A stretch of 64,000 nt of DNA from the NCBI RefSeq assembly GCF_026790065.1, contig NZ_JALAMO010000007.1, positions 112,181 to 176,180 of the forward strand, given 5' to 3'. The position numbers and the translations under genes are program-made. This DNA is from Bacillus sp. N13C7 (lineage in GTDB: Bacteria > Bacillota > Bacilli > Bacillales > Bacillaceae). The notes beneath the pieces were generated by a model. That model made no database searches. It saw only the letters and a list, made by a program, of their open reading frames with translations, and was not told the origin of the DNA. Shown here in pieces: positions 50,569 through 59,520 of this stretch. Numbering within the stretch: position 1 is the first letter of the stretch; every line of letters begins with the position of its first letter.

Positions 50569-50645
50569 CGCCTCTTATGATTGCAGTGCTTGCCGGTCTG
50601 TTCATCTGTACCACCTGTTACTATTACATAAAAGAAAAATCATGA
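50565..50645 (+). CDS. 26-residue single-span membrane peptide coupled to ywoB
   Basis: ATG at 50565 overlaps the ywoB TGA (ATGA) and opens a 27-codon frame ending at 50645, where the TGA again overlaps an ATG. The peptide has a hydrophobic helix (LMIAVLAGLFICTTCYYY) with two cysteines and a basic tail (KEKS), typical of small membrane proteins. Coupled placement and composition suggest it is translated. Confidence 0.55.
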   Translation: MTPLMIAVLAGLFICTTCYYYIKEKS

Positions 50646-50752
50646 GAAAAGCGCTCCTTCTGAGAATTTCACAAGCATCATATAAGAATGTAGGCAGAGT
50701 GAAGAGTAAAATATGCAATGTGAGAAACACTAACAGCATCAGGAGGAGACGT

Positions 50753-51322
50753 ATGATGAATACACTCAACATTGATTTTCAAAAAACAGCATTGGTTATC
50801 ATTGATTTACAGAAGGGAATTGTGCCGATTGATCAAAGCGGACAGGTTGTCCCAAATGCGAAAAAACTCGTAGATGAATTTCGGAAACATAATGGGTTTA
50901 TCAGCTTTGTGAATGTAGCCTTTCATGACGGAGCGGATGCACTGAAGCCGCAAACGGATGAGCCTGCGCAGGGAGGTTCAGGAGAAATGCCTGCGGACTG
51001 GGCCGAATTTGTCCCGGAAATCGGTGTGCGGGATGGAGATTACACTGTGACAAAACGGCAGTGGGGTGCTTTTTTTGGCTCGGATTTAGATTTGCAGCTG
51101 AGACGCCGCGGTATTGATACGATTGTGTTATGCGGCATTGCGACGAACATCGGGGTGGAAAGCACAGCACGCGAGGCATTTCAGCTTGGCTATCAGCAGA
51201 TTTTTATTACAGATGCCATGACCACGTTCAGCGAGGAAGAGCATGAAGCCACACTGCGCTTTATTTTCCCGAGAATCGGTAAATCGCGGACAACGGAAGA
51301 ATTTCTGGCCCAAGTAAAATGA
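50753..51322 (+). CDS. ywoC: YwoC, isochorismatase-family hydrolase
   Basis: A 189-residue cysteine hydrolase of the isochorismatase/nicotinamidase group: catalytic Asp in LVIIDLQKGI, a Lys in VTKRQWGAF, and the Cys in IVLCGIATNIGVESTAREA with the family cis-peptide pattern. AGGAGGAG lies before the tandem ATGs at 50753 and 50756. Substrate unknown; located with the ywoD transporter gene. Confidence 0.85.
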   Translation: MMNTLNIDFQKTALVIIDLQKGIVPIDQSGQVVPNAKKLVDEFRKHNGFISFVNVAFHDGADALKPQTDEPAQGGSGEMPADWAEFVPEIGVRDGDYTVTKRQWGAFFGSDLDLQLRRRGIDTIVLCGIATNIGVESTAREAFQLGYQQIFITDAMTTFSEEEHEATLRFIFPRIGKSRTTEEFLAQVK

Positions 51323-52680
51323 TGATATCGAAAAAAAGCCGTGCTGTTTTTTTAACAGCGGTGGCTTCAGGGGCGATGCTGAATCCGCTGAACTCGTCTA
51401 TGATTTCCCTTGCGCTCCATAGCATCCAGCATGAGTTTCATCTGTCGTTTGCAACGGTGTCCTGGCTGATTTCCTCGTTTTACCTGGCGAGTGCCGTGGC
51501 TCAGCCTGTAACGGGCAAGCTTGGCGATTTGATCGGGCGAAAACGCTTGTTTTTATTCGGGCTCATTCTTGTTGCGGTTTCTGCCATCGGGGCACCGTTT
51601 GCGCCAACGTTTATGACATTATTGGCCATGCGGCTGTTTCAATCGGTAGGGAGCAGTGCGATTTATCCGTCAGGAGTCGGGCTGATTCGGAGTCATATTC
51701 ATGAGCGGCAGGCGTCAGCCTTGGCTGTGCTCTCTATTTTTGCATCTGCCATGACGGCACTTGGGCCGACAGTCGGCGGTTTTTTGATCGTGTGGGGCGG
51801 CTGGCCGGCGATCTTTATCGTCAATTTGCCGTTTATTATCCTCAGCTTCTTATTGGGCATCTATATGTTCCCGAAAGATCAGAAAAAAGGCGCAGGGATT
51901 AAAGCGATTGTCCGGCAGCTCGATATTCCGGGTATTGTATTATTTGCCGGAGGTATCATTTTCCTTTTATCCTTTCTGCTGTCATTCAGCACGACGCCGC
52001 ATGCGGTTGAAGGTGTGCTTGGCGTGGTTCTGCTCGGTGCATTTGTTTGGCATGAGCTGAAAACGGATAAGCCGTTCATTGATGTCCGCCTGTTCAGGAC
52101 GCAGCGAAACCTGTCAGCCGTGTATGTTCAGTTTATTTTACTGAATGTTTTCTTCTATTGTTTATTTTTTGGGCTGCCGAGTTATTTTCAGGATGAAATG
52201 CATCTTTCTGTTCAAACGAGTGGCCTGTTTATGCTGTTTATGTCAGGAATGAGCATCGTTGTGTCACCTATAACTGGCAAATGGATCGACCAGTCAGGCG
52301 TCGTCAAGCCGATCTTTGCGGGTGCGCTTTTAATGACGGCTGGAGCCGTGCTCTTAACCATCTTTTTTATCAATGCTCAGGTCATCGGGAAAGGCTTAAT
52401 CCTGTCAATCTTGGGTATAGGCTACGGACTTGGAAATGTCGCGCTGCAGGCAGCGATGCTGAAAACGAGTCCTTCCAACATGGTAGGAACGACGTCGGGG
52501 CTGTTTCAAACCTGCCGTTATTTAGGGTCGATTTTGTCTTCGGTGATCCTTGGTTTGCTTTTTGGAAAAGAAATTACAGCAGCACATTTTGATATGATGG
52601 GAATCATCATGATCATAGCGGGCGGAGCGAGCTTGGTTATGGCTGTGAGATTTGCTGCATTAATGAAAACTGCATCATAA
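51319..52680 (+). CDS. ywoD: YwoD, DHA2-type MFS drug exporter
   Basis: A 453-residue MFS protein with 14 predicted helices. SSMISLALHSIQHEFHLSFATVSWLISSFYLASAVAQP is the DHA2/14-TMS start and GKLGDLIGRKRLFLFG the motif A loop. It overlaps the ywoC stop by four bases, so the product may export a ywoC substrate or product; this is a guess. Confidence 0.85.
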   Translation: MMISKKSRAVFLTAVASGAMLNPLNSSMISLALHSIQHEFHLSFATVSWLISSFYLASAVAQPVTGKLGDLIGRKRLFLFGLILVAVSAIGAPFAPTFMTLLAMRLFQSVGSSAIYPSGVGLIRSHIHERQASALAVLSIFASAMTALGPTVGGFLIVWGGWPAIFIVNLPFIILSFLLGIYMFPKDQKKGAGIKAIVRQLDIPGIVLFAGGIIFLLSFLLSFSTTPHAVEGVLGVVLLGAFVWHELKTDKPFIDVRLFRTQRNLSAVYVQFILLNVFFYCLFFGLPSYFQDEMHLSVQTSGLFMLFMSGMSIVVSPITGKWIDQSGVVKPIFAGALLMTAGAVLLTIFFINAQVIGKGLILSILGIGYGLGNVALQAAMLKTSPSNMVGTTSGLFQTCRYLGSILSSVILGLLFGKEITAAHFDMMGIIMIIAGGASLVMAVRFAALMKTAS

Positions 52681-52716
52681 GAAAAGAGACAGATACTGCG
52701 TCTGTCTCTTTTCTTG
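52681..52716 (+). terminator. Intrinsic terminator after ywoD
   Basis: Thirteen-base perfect stem GAAAAGAGACAGA (52681-52693) with its complement at 52701-52713. Confidence 0.85.
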
Positions 52717-52793
52717 TTTAAGCTGTTCAAATAGAAACGGGAAAATTGTATATCATAGCCAATGTTATTGTCTGATTTTTCAGTTATATTAAG

Positions 52794-52820
52794 TGACATC
52801 TAATGTCATAAAACATAACG
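52794..52820. promoter_or_regulatory. Possible TnrA/PucR control region of pucI
   Basis: A TGACAT/ATGTCA palindrome (52794-52808) overlaps a partial TnrA match, TGTCATAAAACATAACG (52804-52820). B. subtilis pucI is TnrA- and PucR-regulated; the match is incomplete, so this is tentative. Confidence 0.35.
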
Positions 52821-52859
52821 TATGATGGCATATAGACAATATAGAAAGGGGAGCCGGCT

Positions 52860-54332
52860 ATGATATTAAAAGAGAGCCAGCATCAGTCCAACAGACTGAG
52901 CAATGAAGATCTGCTGCCTTTGGGACAGGAAAAACGAACGTGGAAAGCAATAAACTTTGCCTCCATTTGGATGGGATGTATTCATAATATCCCGACCTAT
53001 GCGACGGTGGGCGGACTAATTGCGATCGGCCTTTCGCCTTGGCAGGTGCTGGCGATCATTATTACGGCATCGCTTATCTTGTTTGGCGCTTTGGCTTTAA
53101 ACGGCCATGCAGGGACAAAATACGGGCTGCCGTTTCCAGTGATCATCAGGGCTTCTTACGGAATATACGGCGCGAATATCCCCGCGCTTCTAAGGGCGTT
53201 TACAGCAATCATGTGGCTGGGCATCCAGACCTTTGCGGGCAGCACCGCGCTGAACATTTTGCTTTTGAATATGTGGCCGGGCTGGGGAGAAATTGGCGGC
53301 GAGTGGAACATTCTCGGCATTCACTTGTCTGGTTTGCTATCTTTTGTATTCTTTTGGGCCATTCATTTACTCGTATTGCATCACGGCATGGAGTCGATTA
53401 AACGTTTTGAGGTGTGGGCAGGGCCTTTAGTGTATCTGGTATTTGGCGGCATGGTATGGTGGGCTGTCGATATCGCCGGAGGATTGGGACCTATTTACTC
53501 TCAGCCAGGAAAGTTCCATACATTTTCAGAAACGTTCTGGCCGTTTGCTGCCGGAGTTACCGGCATCATTGGCATCTGGGCGACATTGATCTTGAATATC
53601 CCTGATTTCACCCGGTTTGCTGAAACACAAAAAGAGCAAATCAAAGGGCAATTTTACGGTTTGCCGGGAACCTTCGCGCTGTTTGCGTTTGCCAGTATTA
53701 CAGTGACCTCTGGTTCGCAGGTCGCTTTCGGTGAGCCGATTTGGGATGTGGTCGATATTTTGGCCAGGTTTGATAACCCTTACGTCATTGTATTGTCCGT
53801 GATTACGCTCTGTATCGCCACGATCTCTGTAAACGTCGCCGCAAATATTGTATCGCCTGCTTATGATATAGCGAATGCTCTGCCGAAATATATTAATTTC
53901 AAACGCGGCAGTTTTATCACTGCGTTGCTCGCTTTATTTACGATTCCGTGGAAGCTGATGGAAAGTGCGACAAGTGTATATGCGTTTCTCGGTTTAATCG
54001 GCGGCATGCTTGGTCCTGTGGCAGGCGTGATGATGGCTGATTATTTTATCATTCGCAAACGGGAGCTCTCGGTAGATGACCTCTATTCCGAAACAGGGCG
54101 GTATGTGTATTGTAAAGGCTACAATTACCGTGCATTCGCAGCCACGGTTTTGGGTGCGCTGATCTCGCTGATTGGCATGTATGTTCCAGCATTGAAAAGC
54201 TTATATGATATTTCCTGGTTTGTTGGTGTGCTGATTTCATTTCTTTTCTATATTGTTCTGATGCGTGTTCACCCGCCGGCATCATCGGCGATTGAATCGG
54301 TTGAACCTGCACAGGTCCGCCAGGCTGAGTAA
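52860..54332 (+). CDS. pucI: Allantoin permease, NCS1 family
   Basis: A 490-residue transporter with twelve helices. Signatures of NCS1 are WMGCIHNIPTYATVGGLIAIGLSPWQ near the N-terminus, NGHAGTKYGLPFPVIIRASYG, and WATLILNIPDFTRFAETQKEQ. In B. subtilis PucI imports allantoin for use as nitrogen source. AAAGGGGAG precedes the ATG. Confidence 0.92.
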   Translation: MILKESQHQSNRLSNEDLLPLGQEKRTWKAINFASIWMGCIHNIPTYATVGGLIAIGLSPWQVLAIIITASLILFGALALNGHAGTKYGLPFPVIIRASYGIYGANIPALLRAFTAIMWLGIQTFAGSTALNILLLNMWPGWGEIGGEWNILGIHLSGLLSFVFFWAIHLLVLHHGMESIKRFEVWAGPLVYLVFGGMVWWAVDIAGGLGPIYSQPGKFHTFSETFWPFAAGVTGIIGIWATLILNIPDFTRFAETQKEQIKGQFYGLPGTFALFAFASITVTSGSQVAFGEPIWDVVDILARFDNPYVIVLSVITLCIATISVNVAANIVSPAYDIANALPKYINFKRGSFITALLALFTIPWKLMESATSVYAFLGLIGGMLGPVAGVMMADYFIIRKRELSVDDLYSETGRYVYCKGYNYRAFAATVLGALISLIGMYVPALKSLYDISWFVGVLISFLFYIVLMRVHPPASSAIESVEPAQVRQAE

Positions 54333-54432
54333 GATGTAGTTCACGCTATATTTTCATTTTTTTGAAACGGTTTACCAAAAATGCATTATAATTGTTTTAG
54401 ACATTTATTCTAAAACGAAATGGGAATCGAAT

Positions 54433-55839
54433 ATGAGAAAATGGTATTTTATTCTTCTGGCAGGTGTGTTGACGTCTGTTATCCTCGCTTTTGTTTTTGA
54501 CAAGACAAGAGCAAATGAGGAAGAGCAAGGGAACTTCATCTATGTTTCGCCAAATGGCAGTGATCAAAATGATGGAACGAAAGAAAAGCCATTTCGTACA
54601 CTGGGACATGCTTCAGAGGAGGCTGACGCCGGCACAACTGTCATGATTCGGGGAGGCACGTATCATGAAACCTTTGAGGTAAAGCACAGCGGTACGGACG
54701 AAAAGCCTATTACATTCAGAAACTATGAAAATGAAAAAGTCGTGGTCAGCGGAGAATCCGTTGCGGATGCAGATTATGAAACACCGCTTATTCATATTCA
54801 CGATAAACATAACATCACCATCAGCGGTTTAACGATTCAGGATCTAACTGTTTCATCTGAGGAAGCAACCGCTATGGGGATTTATGTGTCAGGCTCCAGC
54901 AGCCATATTGCCATTAAGAACAATCATGTCCGCGACATTAAGACAACAGCAGATGAAGGAAATGCACACGGAATCGCAGTCTATGGGACTGGCAGCATGA
55001 AAGACATTCATATTGAGGACAATACGGTTGAGAAACTGACGCTTGGCGCGAGTGAAGCGGTTGTGCTAAACGGAAATATTGACGGCTTCACCATTGCGGG
55101 CAATGTGGTCCGTAACAATAACAACATTGGGATCGATCTTATTGGATATGAGGGAACCGCGGATAAAAACGATTACGTGCGAAACGGAGCCGTTGAAAAC
55201 AATACGGTTTATCAAAACTCGACTTATGGAAATCCTGCTTATGGAGATGATTACTCTGCGGGCGGAATTTATGTCGATGGGGGACACAACATCGAGATTA
55301 AGAAAAACAAAGTTTACGATAACGATATTGGGATTGAAGCAACGTCTGAACACAAAGGGAAATATGCAAATGCTATTCAGATAACAGACAACAAAGTGTA
55401 CAACAATGCTTACACTGGTATTTCAATCGGAGGATACGATAAAAAACGGGGCGGCACCAGTCATTCTCTGATTGCACACAATATTATATACCGGAATGAC
55501 ACAAAGGGGCTGTATGGCGGACAGCTGTTGCTGCAGTATGATACAAGAAATAACACAATTGAAAAGAATATATTGACGGCCAGTGATTCCAGGTTATTCA
55601 TCGGAAACGACTTTACAGAAAACGAAGGTAATACGGTCAATCATAACGTATACCATAAGGAAGCGGATCAAGACGGCATTTGGATGTGGGAAAAGAATGA
55701 ATACGATTCGTTTGCATCCTATCGAAAAGCGACAAATAATGATCAGCAATCCATTTATGCAGATCCGATGTATCGTGATGAAGAGTCCTATGACTTTACG
55801 TTAGATCCGAATTCTCCTGCGCGGCCGGTCATTCAATAA
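54433..55839 (+). CDS. ywoF: YwoF, secreted right-handed beta-helix protein
   Basis: A 468-residue protein with an N-terminal signal/anchor helix (4-22), then YVSPNGSDQNDGTKEKPFRTL, the DUF1565 start of pectate-lyase-like proteins, and about ten parallel beta-helix coils with repeated N-x-V/I-x-N (for example NNTVYQNSTYGNP). This fits a polysaccharide lyase or hydrolase of family PL9 type, but catalytic residues were not identified. The ribosome-binding site is weak. Confidence 0.8.
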   Translation: MRKWYFILLAGVLTSVILAFVFDKTRANEEEQGNFIYVSPNGSDQNDGTKEKPFRTLGHASEEADAGTTVMIRGGTYHETFEVKHSGTDEKPITFRNYENEKVVVSGESVADADYETPLIHIHDKHNITISGLTIQDLTVSSEEATAMGIYVSGSSSHIAIKNNHVRDIKTTADEGNAHGIAVYGTGSMKDIHIEDNTVEKLTLGASEAVVLNGNIDGFTIAGNVVRNNNNIGIDLIGYEGTADKNDYVRNGAVENNTVYQNSTYGNPAYGDDYSAGGIYVDGGHNIEIKKNKVYDNDIGIEATSEHKGKYANAIQITDNKVYNNAYTGISIGGYDKKRGGTSHSLIAHNIIYRNDTKGLYGGQLLLQYDTRNNTIEKNILTASDSRLFIGNDFTENEGNTVNHNVYHKEADQDGIWMWEKNEYDSFASYRKATNNDQQSIYADPMYRDEESYDFTLDPNSPARPVIQ

Positions 55840-55845
55840 CATAAG

Positions 55846-55886
55846 CGGCGTTCTCTTCCGTTCTGCGGAACAGGACGCCGTTTTTA
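55846..55886 (+). terminator. Intrinsic terminator after ywoF
   Basis: Nine-pair stem 55846-55854 with 55872-55880, plus an inner CCG/CGG pairing, then TTTTT. Confidence 0.8.
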
Positions 55887-55890
55887 TATA

Positions 55891-55920
55891 AAAATAGACT
55901 GCCGGATAATTCCGGCAGTC
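55891..55920 (-). terminator. Intrinsic terminator after ywoG
   Basis: Ten-base stem GACTGCCGGA (55897-55906) with TCCGGCAGTC (55911-55920); T-run on the minus strand. Confidence 0.8.
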
Positions 55921-55926
55921 AATGAG

Positions 55927-57117
55927 TTATTCTGCAATAGACACTTTTCCTTCTGCCTCCGCAGGCTTTTTCTGGCTCCATGCGTAGAGAAGCAGAGCAA
56001 TCAGAACGAACAGCCCCGCTGATAAATAAATGGCTGAGAAGCCGGCAGATGCTACAAACAATCCGAACACATATGACCCTACAGCAATTCCGCTGTCAAA
56101 GAAGGTAAAGAACGTTGCCGTTGCAAAACCTGAGCGGTGCGCCGGAGATTTCTGGATCGCCAATGTTTGCATACAAGGCACGATTGATCCGTATCCGAGG
56201 CCGATAACCGCGCCTGAAAGCAGCAGCATGAAGCCGCTATGTGTGAAGGACAGCATGCAGAGCCCCACTGAGAAAATCAAGATGGATGGATAAATGACGA
56301 TGCCAGGTCCGACTTTGTCGAACAATTTCCCTGTGAATGGGCGCGCAACCATCATTGTCACCGCAAAGCAAACAAAGAAATATCCGCTGATATTTGAAAG
56401 ATCAACTGATTTTGCGAATACAGACAAATACGCAGTGACAGTTGAATAACAGAACGAAATAAATAAACCGACCGTCGCAATCTTCAGTGCGCCTTTTTCA
56501 AACATATCCGAGAACGAAAAACGGAATACAGTCGTGCCGCTGTCTTTGTTTTGGGGCACCTTTATGAAGAACGAAACAAGCAAGCCTGCAACCATAAACA
56601 GCGCAAAGGCTGTAAAGAATACAGAAAAGTTGACGACCTTCATCAAGTTCAGCCCAAGAAAAGGCCCGATTGCCATGGCTAGGTTCATAGACATGGCAAA
56701 GTATCCAAGCCCTTCACCGCGGCGTTTGGCCGGAATGATGTCCGCTGCAATGGCACCTGTAACAGTTGTTAAAATACTGAACCAAATCCCTTGGAAGAAC
56801 CGCAAGCCGAGCAATAAGTATAAATTATGAATCGGCATATACAGAAAAGAGGAAAGGGCGAACAACGCCATTGAGACAATCGCCATTCTTTTCTTCCCGA
56901 AACGCTCAACGATGGCTCCGGAAAAAGGCCGTGTAATGATCGCTGACAGAAGAAACAGGCTGATTAAAAGCCCGCCTTGTGATTCTGTGCCGCCAAGCTC
57001 TTGAAGCGTATAAATCGGCAGTACAGTTAAAAATGTATAAAAGAACACAAACACAAATAAATTGACAAGCAGGACCATTATAAAATCTTTGGTCCATATG
57101 GCATCCGATTTTTTCAA
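55927..57117 (-). CDS. ywoG: YwoG, MFS transporter
   Basis: A 396-residue MFS protein with twelve predicted helices and the loop motif [21 protein letters not shown] start behind AAGGAAGTG. It lies 21 bases after the MarR gene ywoH, so it is probably a drug or metabolite exporter under YwoH control; the substrate is unknown. Confidence 0.85.
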   Translation of the reverse strand: MKKSDAIWTKDFIMVLLVNLFVFVFFYTFLTVLPIYTLQELGGTESQGGLLISLFLLSAIITRPFSGAIVERFGKKRMAIVSMALFALSSFLYMPIHNLYLLLGLRFFQGIWFSILTTVTGAIAADIIPAKRRGEGLGYFAMSMNLAMAIGPFLGLNLMKVVNFSVFFTAFALFMVAGLLVSFFIKVPQNKDSGTTVFRFSFSDMFEKGALKIATVGLFISFCYSTVTAYLSVFAKSVDLSNISGYFFVCFAVTMMVARPFTGKLFDKVGPGIVIYPSILIFSVGLCMLSFTHSGFMLLLSGAVIGLGYGSIVPCMQTLAIQKSPAHRSGFATATFFTFFDSGIAVGSYVFGLFVASAGFSAIYLSAGLFVLIALLLYAWSQKKPAEAEGKVSIAE

Positions 57118-57138
57118 ATGTATGTCACTTCCTTATTT

Positions 57139-57552
57139 TCATTGTTGTAAAAACATGCTGAATAAATGAGAAAAAGCTTTCTTATCTTCATCCTGGAAAT
57201 CTGCAAGCAGTTCTTCCTCGAATTTCAGCATTTTCACATTGATTTCTTCGTATTTTTTCTCTGCTTCTTTTGTGAGGACAACAAGTTTTTCCCGTTTGTC
57301 TTCACCTTGCCGTCTCTGTACCCAGCCGTTTTCCTCCAGGCGTTTGATCGTCCGTGTGACAGTCGGCGCTTCCACATTTAAATAGGACCAAATCTCTTTT
57401 TGAGTCATTGGTCCGATCGTACGCAAACAATATAAAACTGACCATTGAGATGAATAAAGGCCGAATGGCTCGAGCTGTTCATTAGCTTTCTTGGCAATCA
57501 GGCGGGCGCTTTGGTTGATTTGATGAATGAGGTGTCTGTTGACGTAGGTCAT
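57139..57552 (-). CDS. ywoH: YwoH, MarR-family regulator
   Basis: A 137-residue MarR protein: winged helix with GPMTQKEIWSYLNVEAPTVTRTIKRLEENGWVQRRQGEDKREKLV and flanking dimer helices. AGAAGGAGACC precedes the ATG. First gene of ywoHG; a dyad just upstream may be its operator. Confidence 0.9.
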   Translation of the reverse strand: MTYVNRHLIHQINQSARLIAKKANEQLEPFGLYSSQWSVLYCLRTIGPMTQKEIWSYLNVEAPTVTRTIKRLEENGWVQRRQGEDKREKLVVLTKEAEKKYEEINVKMLKFEEELLADFQDEDKKAFSHLFSMFLQQ

Positions 57553-57570
57553 TTCGGTCTCCTTCTAAAA

Positions 57571-57586
57571 ACTTACCTAAGTAACT
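57571..57586. promoter_or_regulatory. Candidate YwoH operator
   Basis: ACTTACCTAAGTAACT is a near-perfect dyad (ACTTAC/GTAACT) 19 bases upstream of ywoH, in the place of a MarR autoregulatory site. Confidence 0.45.
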
Positions 57587-57705
57587 AATTGCTTTTTTTA
57601 TTTTACAGGAGCGCTGAATGGATGTAAAGATAAAAATTTAGTGATACGAAATAGTTTCCGAAGCTGAAAAAGTTCGTTTCACCCCTTGTCCTTATTGAGT
57701 TTTTA

Positions 57706-57734
57706 GCATATTCCCAAAAGAATGCTAATACACT
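57706..57734 (+). promoter_or_regulatory. usd-spoIIID sigma-E promoter
   Basis: GCATATT (57706-57712) and AATACACT (57727-57734) with 14 bases between match sigma-E. spoIIID is a sigma-E gene in B. subtilis. Confidence 0.7.
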
Positions 57735-57774
57735 GTTACAAACCTAACAAAGAGAGTGTTTGAGGTGAGGGATC

Positions 57775-57885
57775 GTGGGCATATTTCACAAACCTACTTA
57801 TAAAACCATACAACGAAGAAGCGGCATAATGAACGACTCTTTACAGAATACGGATCTCATTTCACACTTCTCACATCCATTTTAG
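57775..57885 (+). CDS. usd: Usd, leader peptide required for spoIIID translation
   Basis: GTG at 57775 after GAGGTGAGGG opens a 36-codon frame (MGIFHKPTYKTIQRRSG...). Its TAG stop at 57883-57885 overlaps the spoIIID ribosome-binding site (TAGGGAGG), 14 bases before the spoIIID GTG. In B. subtilis, translation of usd is needed for translation of spoIIID mRNA. The layout here is the same. Confidence 0.85.
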   Translation: MGIFHKPTYKTIQRRSGIMNDSLQNTDLISHFSHPF

Positions 57886-57899
57886 GGAGGTCGAGTGGT

Positions 57900-58181
57900 G
57901 TGCACGATTACATCAAAGAGCGAACAATCAAGATAGGGAAGTACATCGTGGAGACAAAGAAAACCGTTCGTGTGATTGCGAAGGAATTTGGTGTTTCCAA
58001 AAGTACAGTACACAAGGATTTAACAGAGCGTCTGCCTGAAATTAATCCTGACTTGGCAAACGAAGTGAAGGAAATACTCGATTATCATAAATCCATCAGG
58101 CATTTAAGAGGAGGAGAAGCGACAAAACTCAAATATAAAAAAGATGAAATTCTCGAAGGAGAGCCTGTGCAGCAATCGTAA
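57900..58181 (+). CDS. spoIIID: SpoIIID, mother-cell transcription regulator
   Basis: DNA-binding protein that activates and represses many sigma-E genes and helps switch on sigK. The 93 residues hold a helix-turn-helix (about 22-45, KTVRVIAKEFGVSKSTVHKDL) and a basic C-terminal region (RHLRGGEATKLKYKK) that also contacts DNA. Starts with GTG behind AGGGAGG. Confidence 0.96.
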   Translation: MHDYIKERTIKIGKYIVETKKTVRVIAKEFGVSKSTVHKDLTERLPEINPDLANEVKEILDYHKSIRHLRGGEATKLKYKKDEILEGEPVQQS

Positions 58182-58263
58182 TCACCTGCTGCCATCAGCT
58201 GGCATTGACTTCTTGAAATCGTTCATAAAACATCCGCAAAAATTTGTAAAGAACTTAATGTGC

Positions 58264-58291
58264 TTCCAACTTTTTTTCTATATTTTATGAT
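58264..58291 (+). promoter_or_regulatory. Possible mbl promoter
   Basis: TTCCAA (58264-58269) and TATGAT (58286-58291) at 16-base spacing, in AT-rich DNA about 70 bases before mbl. Confidence 0.35.
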
Positions 58292-58359
58292 AATATATAT
58301 AATTAGGGCACAATGTGGATATTTACTGTGAAACAGATTTTCAAGGAGGATATAAATAG

Positions 58360-59361
58360 ATGTTTGCAAGGGATATTGGTATTGACCTCGGTACTGCAAA
58401 TGTACTGATCCATGTTAAAGGTAAAGGAATTGTTCTGAATGAACCTTCCGTAGTTGCACTTGATAAAAACAGCGGCAAAGTGCTGGCGGTTGGCGAAGAG
58501 GCAAGAAGAATGGTTGGACGTACACCTGGGAATATTGTTGCGATTCGCCCGCTGAAAGATGGCGTTATTGCTGACTTTGAAGTAACAGAAGCAATGCTCA
58601 AGCATTTTATTAACAAGCTGAATGTAAAAGGCCTGTTCTCAAAACCGCGCATGCTCATTTGCTGCCCGACGAATATTACATCCGTTGAGCAAAAAGCAAT
58701 CAAAGAGGCTGCTGAAAAAAGCGGCGGTAAACATGTATACCTTGAAGAAGAACCTAAAGTTGCCGCTATCGGCGCGGGTATGGAAATATTCCAGCCAAGC
58801 GGTAACATGGTTGTAGACATCGGAGGCGGGACGACGGATATCGCGGTCATTTCAATGGGCGATATTGTCACCTCCTCTTCTATTAAAATGGCTGGGGACA
58901 AGTTTGACATGGAAATCTTAAATTACATCAAACGCGAGTACAAGCTGCTGATCGGCGAACGTACCGCGGAAGACATTAAGATTAAAGTCGCAACAGTTTT
59001 CCCAGACGCGCGTCACGAGGAAATTTCCATTCGCGGACGGGACATGGTTTCCGGTCTTCCAAGAACAATTACGGTAAACAGTAAAGAAGTTGAAGAGGCC
59101 CTTCGTGAATCTGTCGCTGTAATTGTGCAGGCCGCGAAACAAGTGCTTGAAAGAACACCGCCTGAACTTTCCGCTGACATTATTGACCGCGGCGTTATTA
59201 TTACAGGCGGAGGCGCACTCTTAAACGGCCTTGACCAGCTGCTTGCTGAAGAGCTGAAGGTACCGGTCCTCGTCGCTGAAAATCCTATGGATTGCGTAGC
59301 CATCGGCACAGGTGTCATGCTTGATAATATGGACAAGCTTCCTAAACGCAAACTAAGCTGA
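58360..59361 (+). CDS. mbl: Mbl, MreB-like actin homologue
   Basis: Membrane-associated actin-like filament protein directing sidewall peptidoglycan synthesis. The 333-residue protein has the actin-fold nucleotide motifs DIGIDLGTANVLI (5-17), VVDIGGGTTDIAVIS and the adenosine loop IITGGGALLNGLD. Length and the MFARDIG start match Mbl rather than MreB. AAGGAGGAT precedes the ATG. Confidence 0.95.
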   Translation: MFARDIGIDLGTANVLIHVKGKGIVLNEPSVVALDKNSGKVLAVGEEARRMVGRTPGNIVAIRPLKDGVIADFEVTEAMLKHFINKLNVKGLFSKPRMLICCPTNITSVEQKAIKEAAEKSGGKHVYLEEEPKVAAIGAGMEIFQPSGNMVVDIGGGTTDIAVISMGDIVTSSSIKMAGDKFDMEILNYIKREYKLLIGERTAEDIKIKVATVFPDARHEEISIRGRDMVSGLPRTITVNSKEVEEALRESVAVIVQAAKQVLERTPPELSADIIDRGVIITGGGALLNGLDQLLAEELKVPVLVAENPMDCVAIGTGVMLDNMDKLPKRKLS

Positions 59362-59369
59362 TTTGACTA

Positions 59370-59401
59370 ACCTCATTCTGAAAAAGAATGGGGTTTTTTT
59401 A
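59370..59401 (+). terminator. Intrinsic terminator after mbl
   Basis: Stem AACCTCATTC (59370-59379) with GAATGGGGTT (59387-59396), then T's. Confidence 0.8.
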
Positions 59402-59464
59402 TGAAAAGCCTTCACGAATAGCTGTTAAATGACGATAATAGGATAAAATACTGATTTTTATTAT

Positions 59465-59478
59465 AGAACGAACGTTCC
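59465..59478. promoter_or_regulatory. LexA (DinR) box-like sequence upstream of flhO
   Basis: AGAACGAACGTTCC matches the B. subtilis LexA consensus CGAACRNRYGTTYC at 13 of 14 positions and overlaps a TATTATAG -10-like element, 43 bases before flhO. Confidence 0.45.
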
Positions 59479-59520
59479 TAGATGACAACTGGAAAAAATG
59501 CCATTTTAGAGGTGGGAAAT

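Noticed and set aside
53039..53401. 120-codon ORF within pucI
   Set aside because: Alternate frame of the pucI transporter gene, no independent ribosome-binding site.
54361..54380. Possible catabolite (cre) site before ywoF (TTGAAACGGTTTACCAAA)
   Set aside because: It resembles a LacI-type operator core but breaks the cre consensus at a central position, so I do not call it.
58341..58910. Minus-strand ORF of 189 codons opposite mbl
   Set aside because: Shadow of mbl; low-complexity Ser/Pro/Thr product without start signals.
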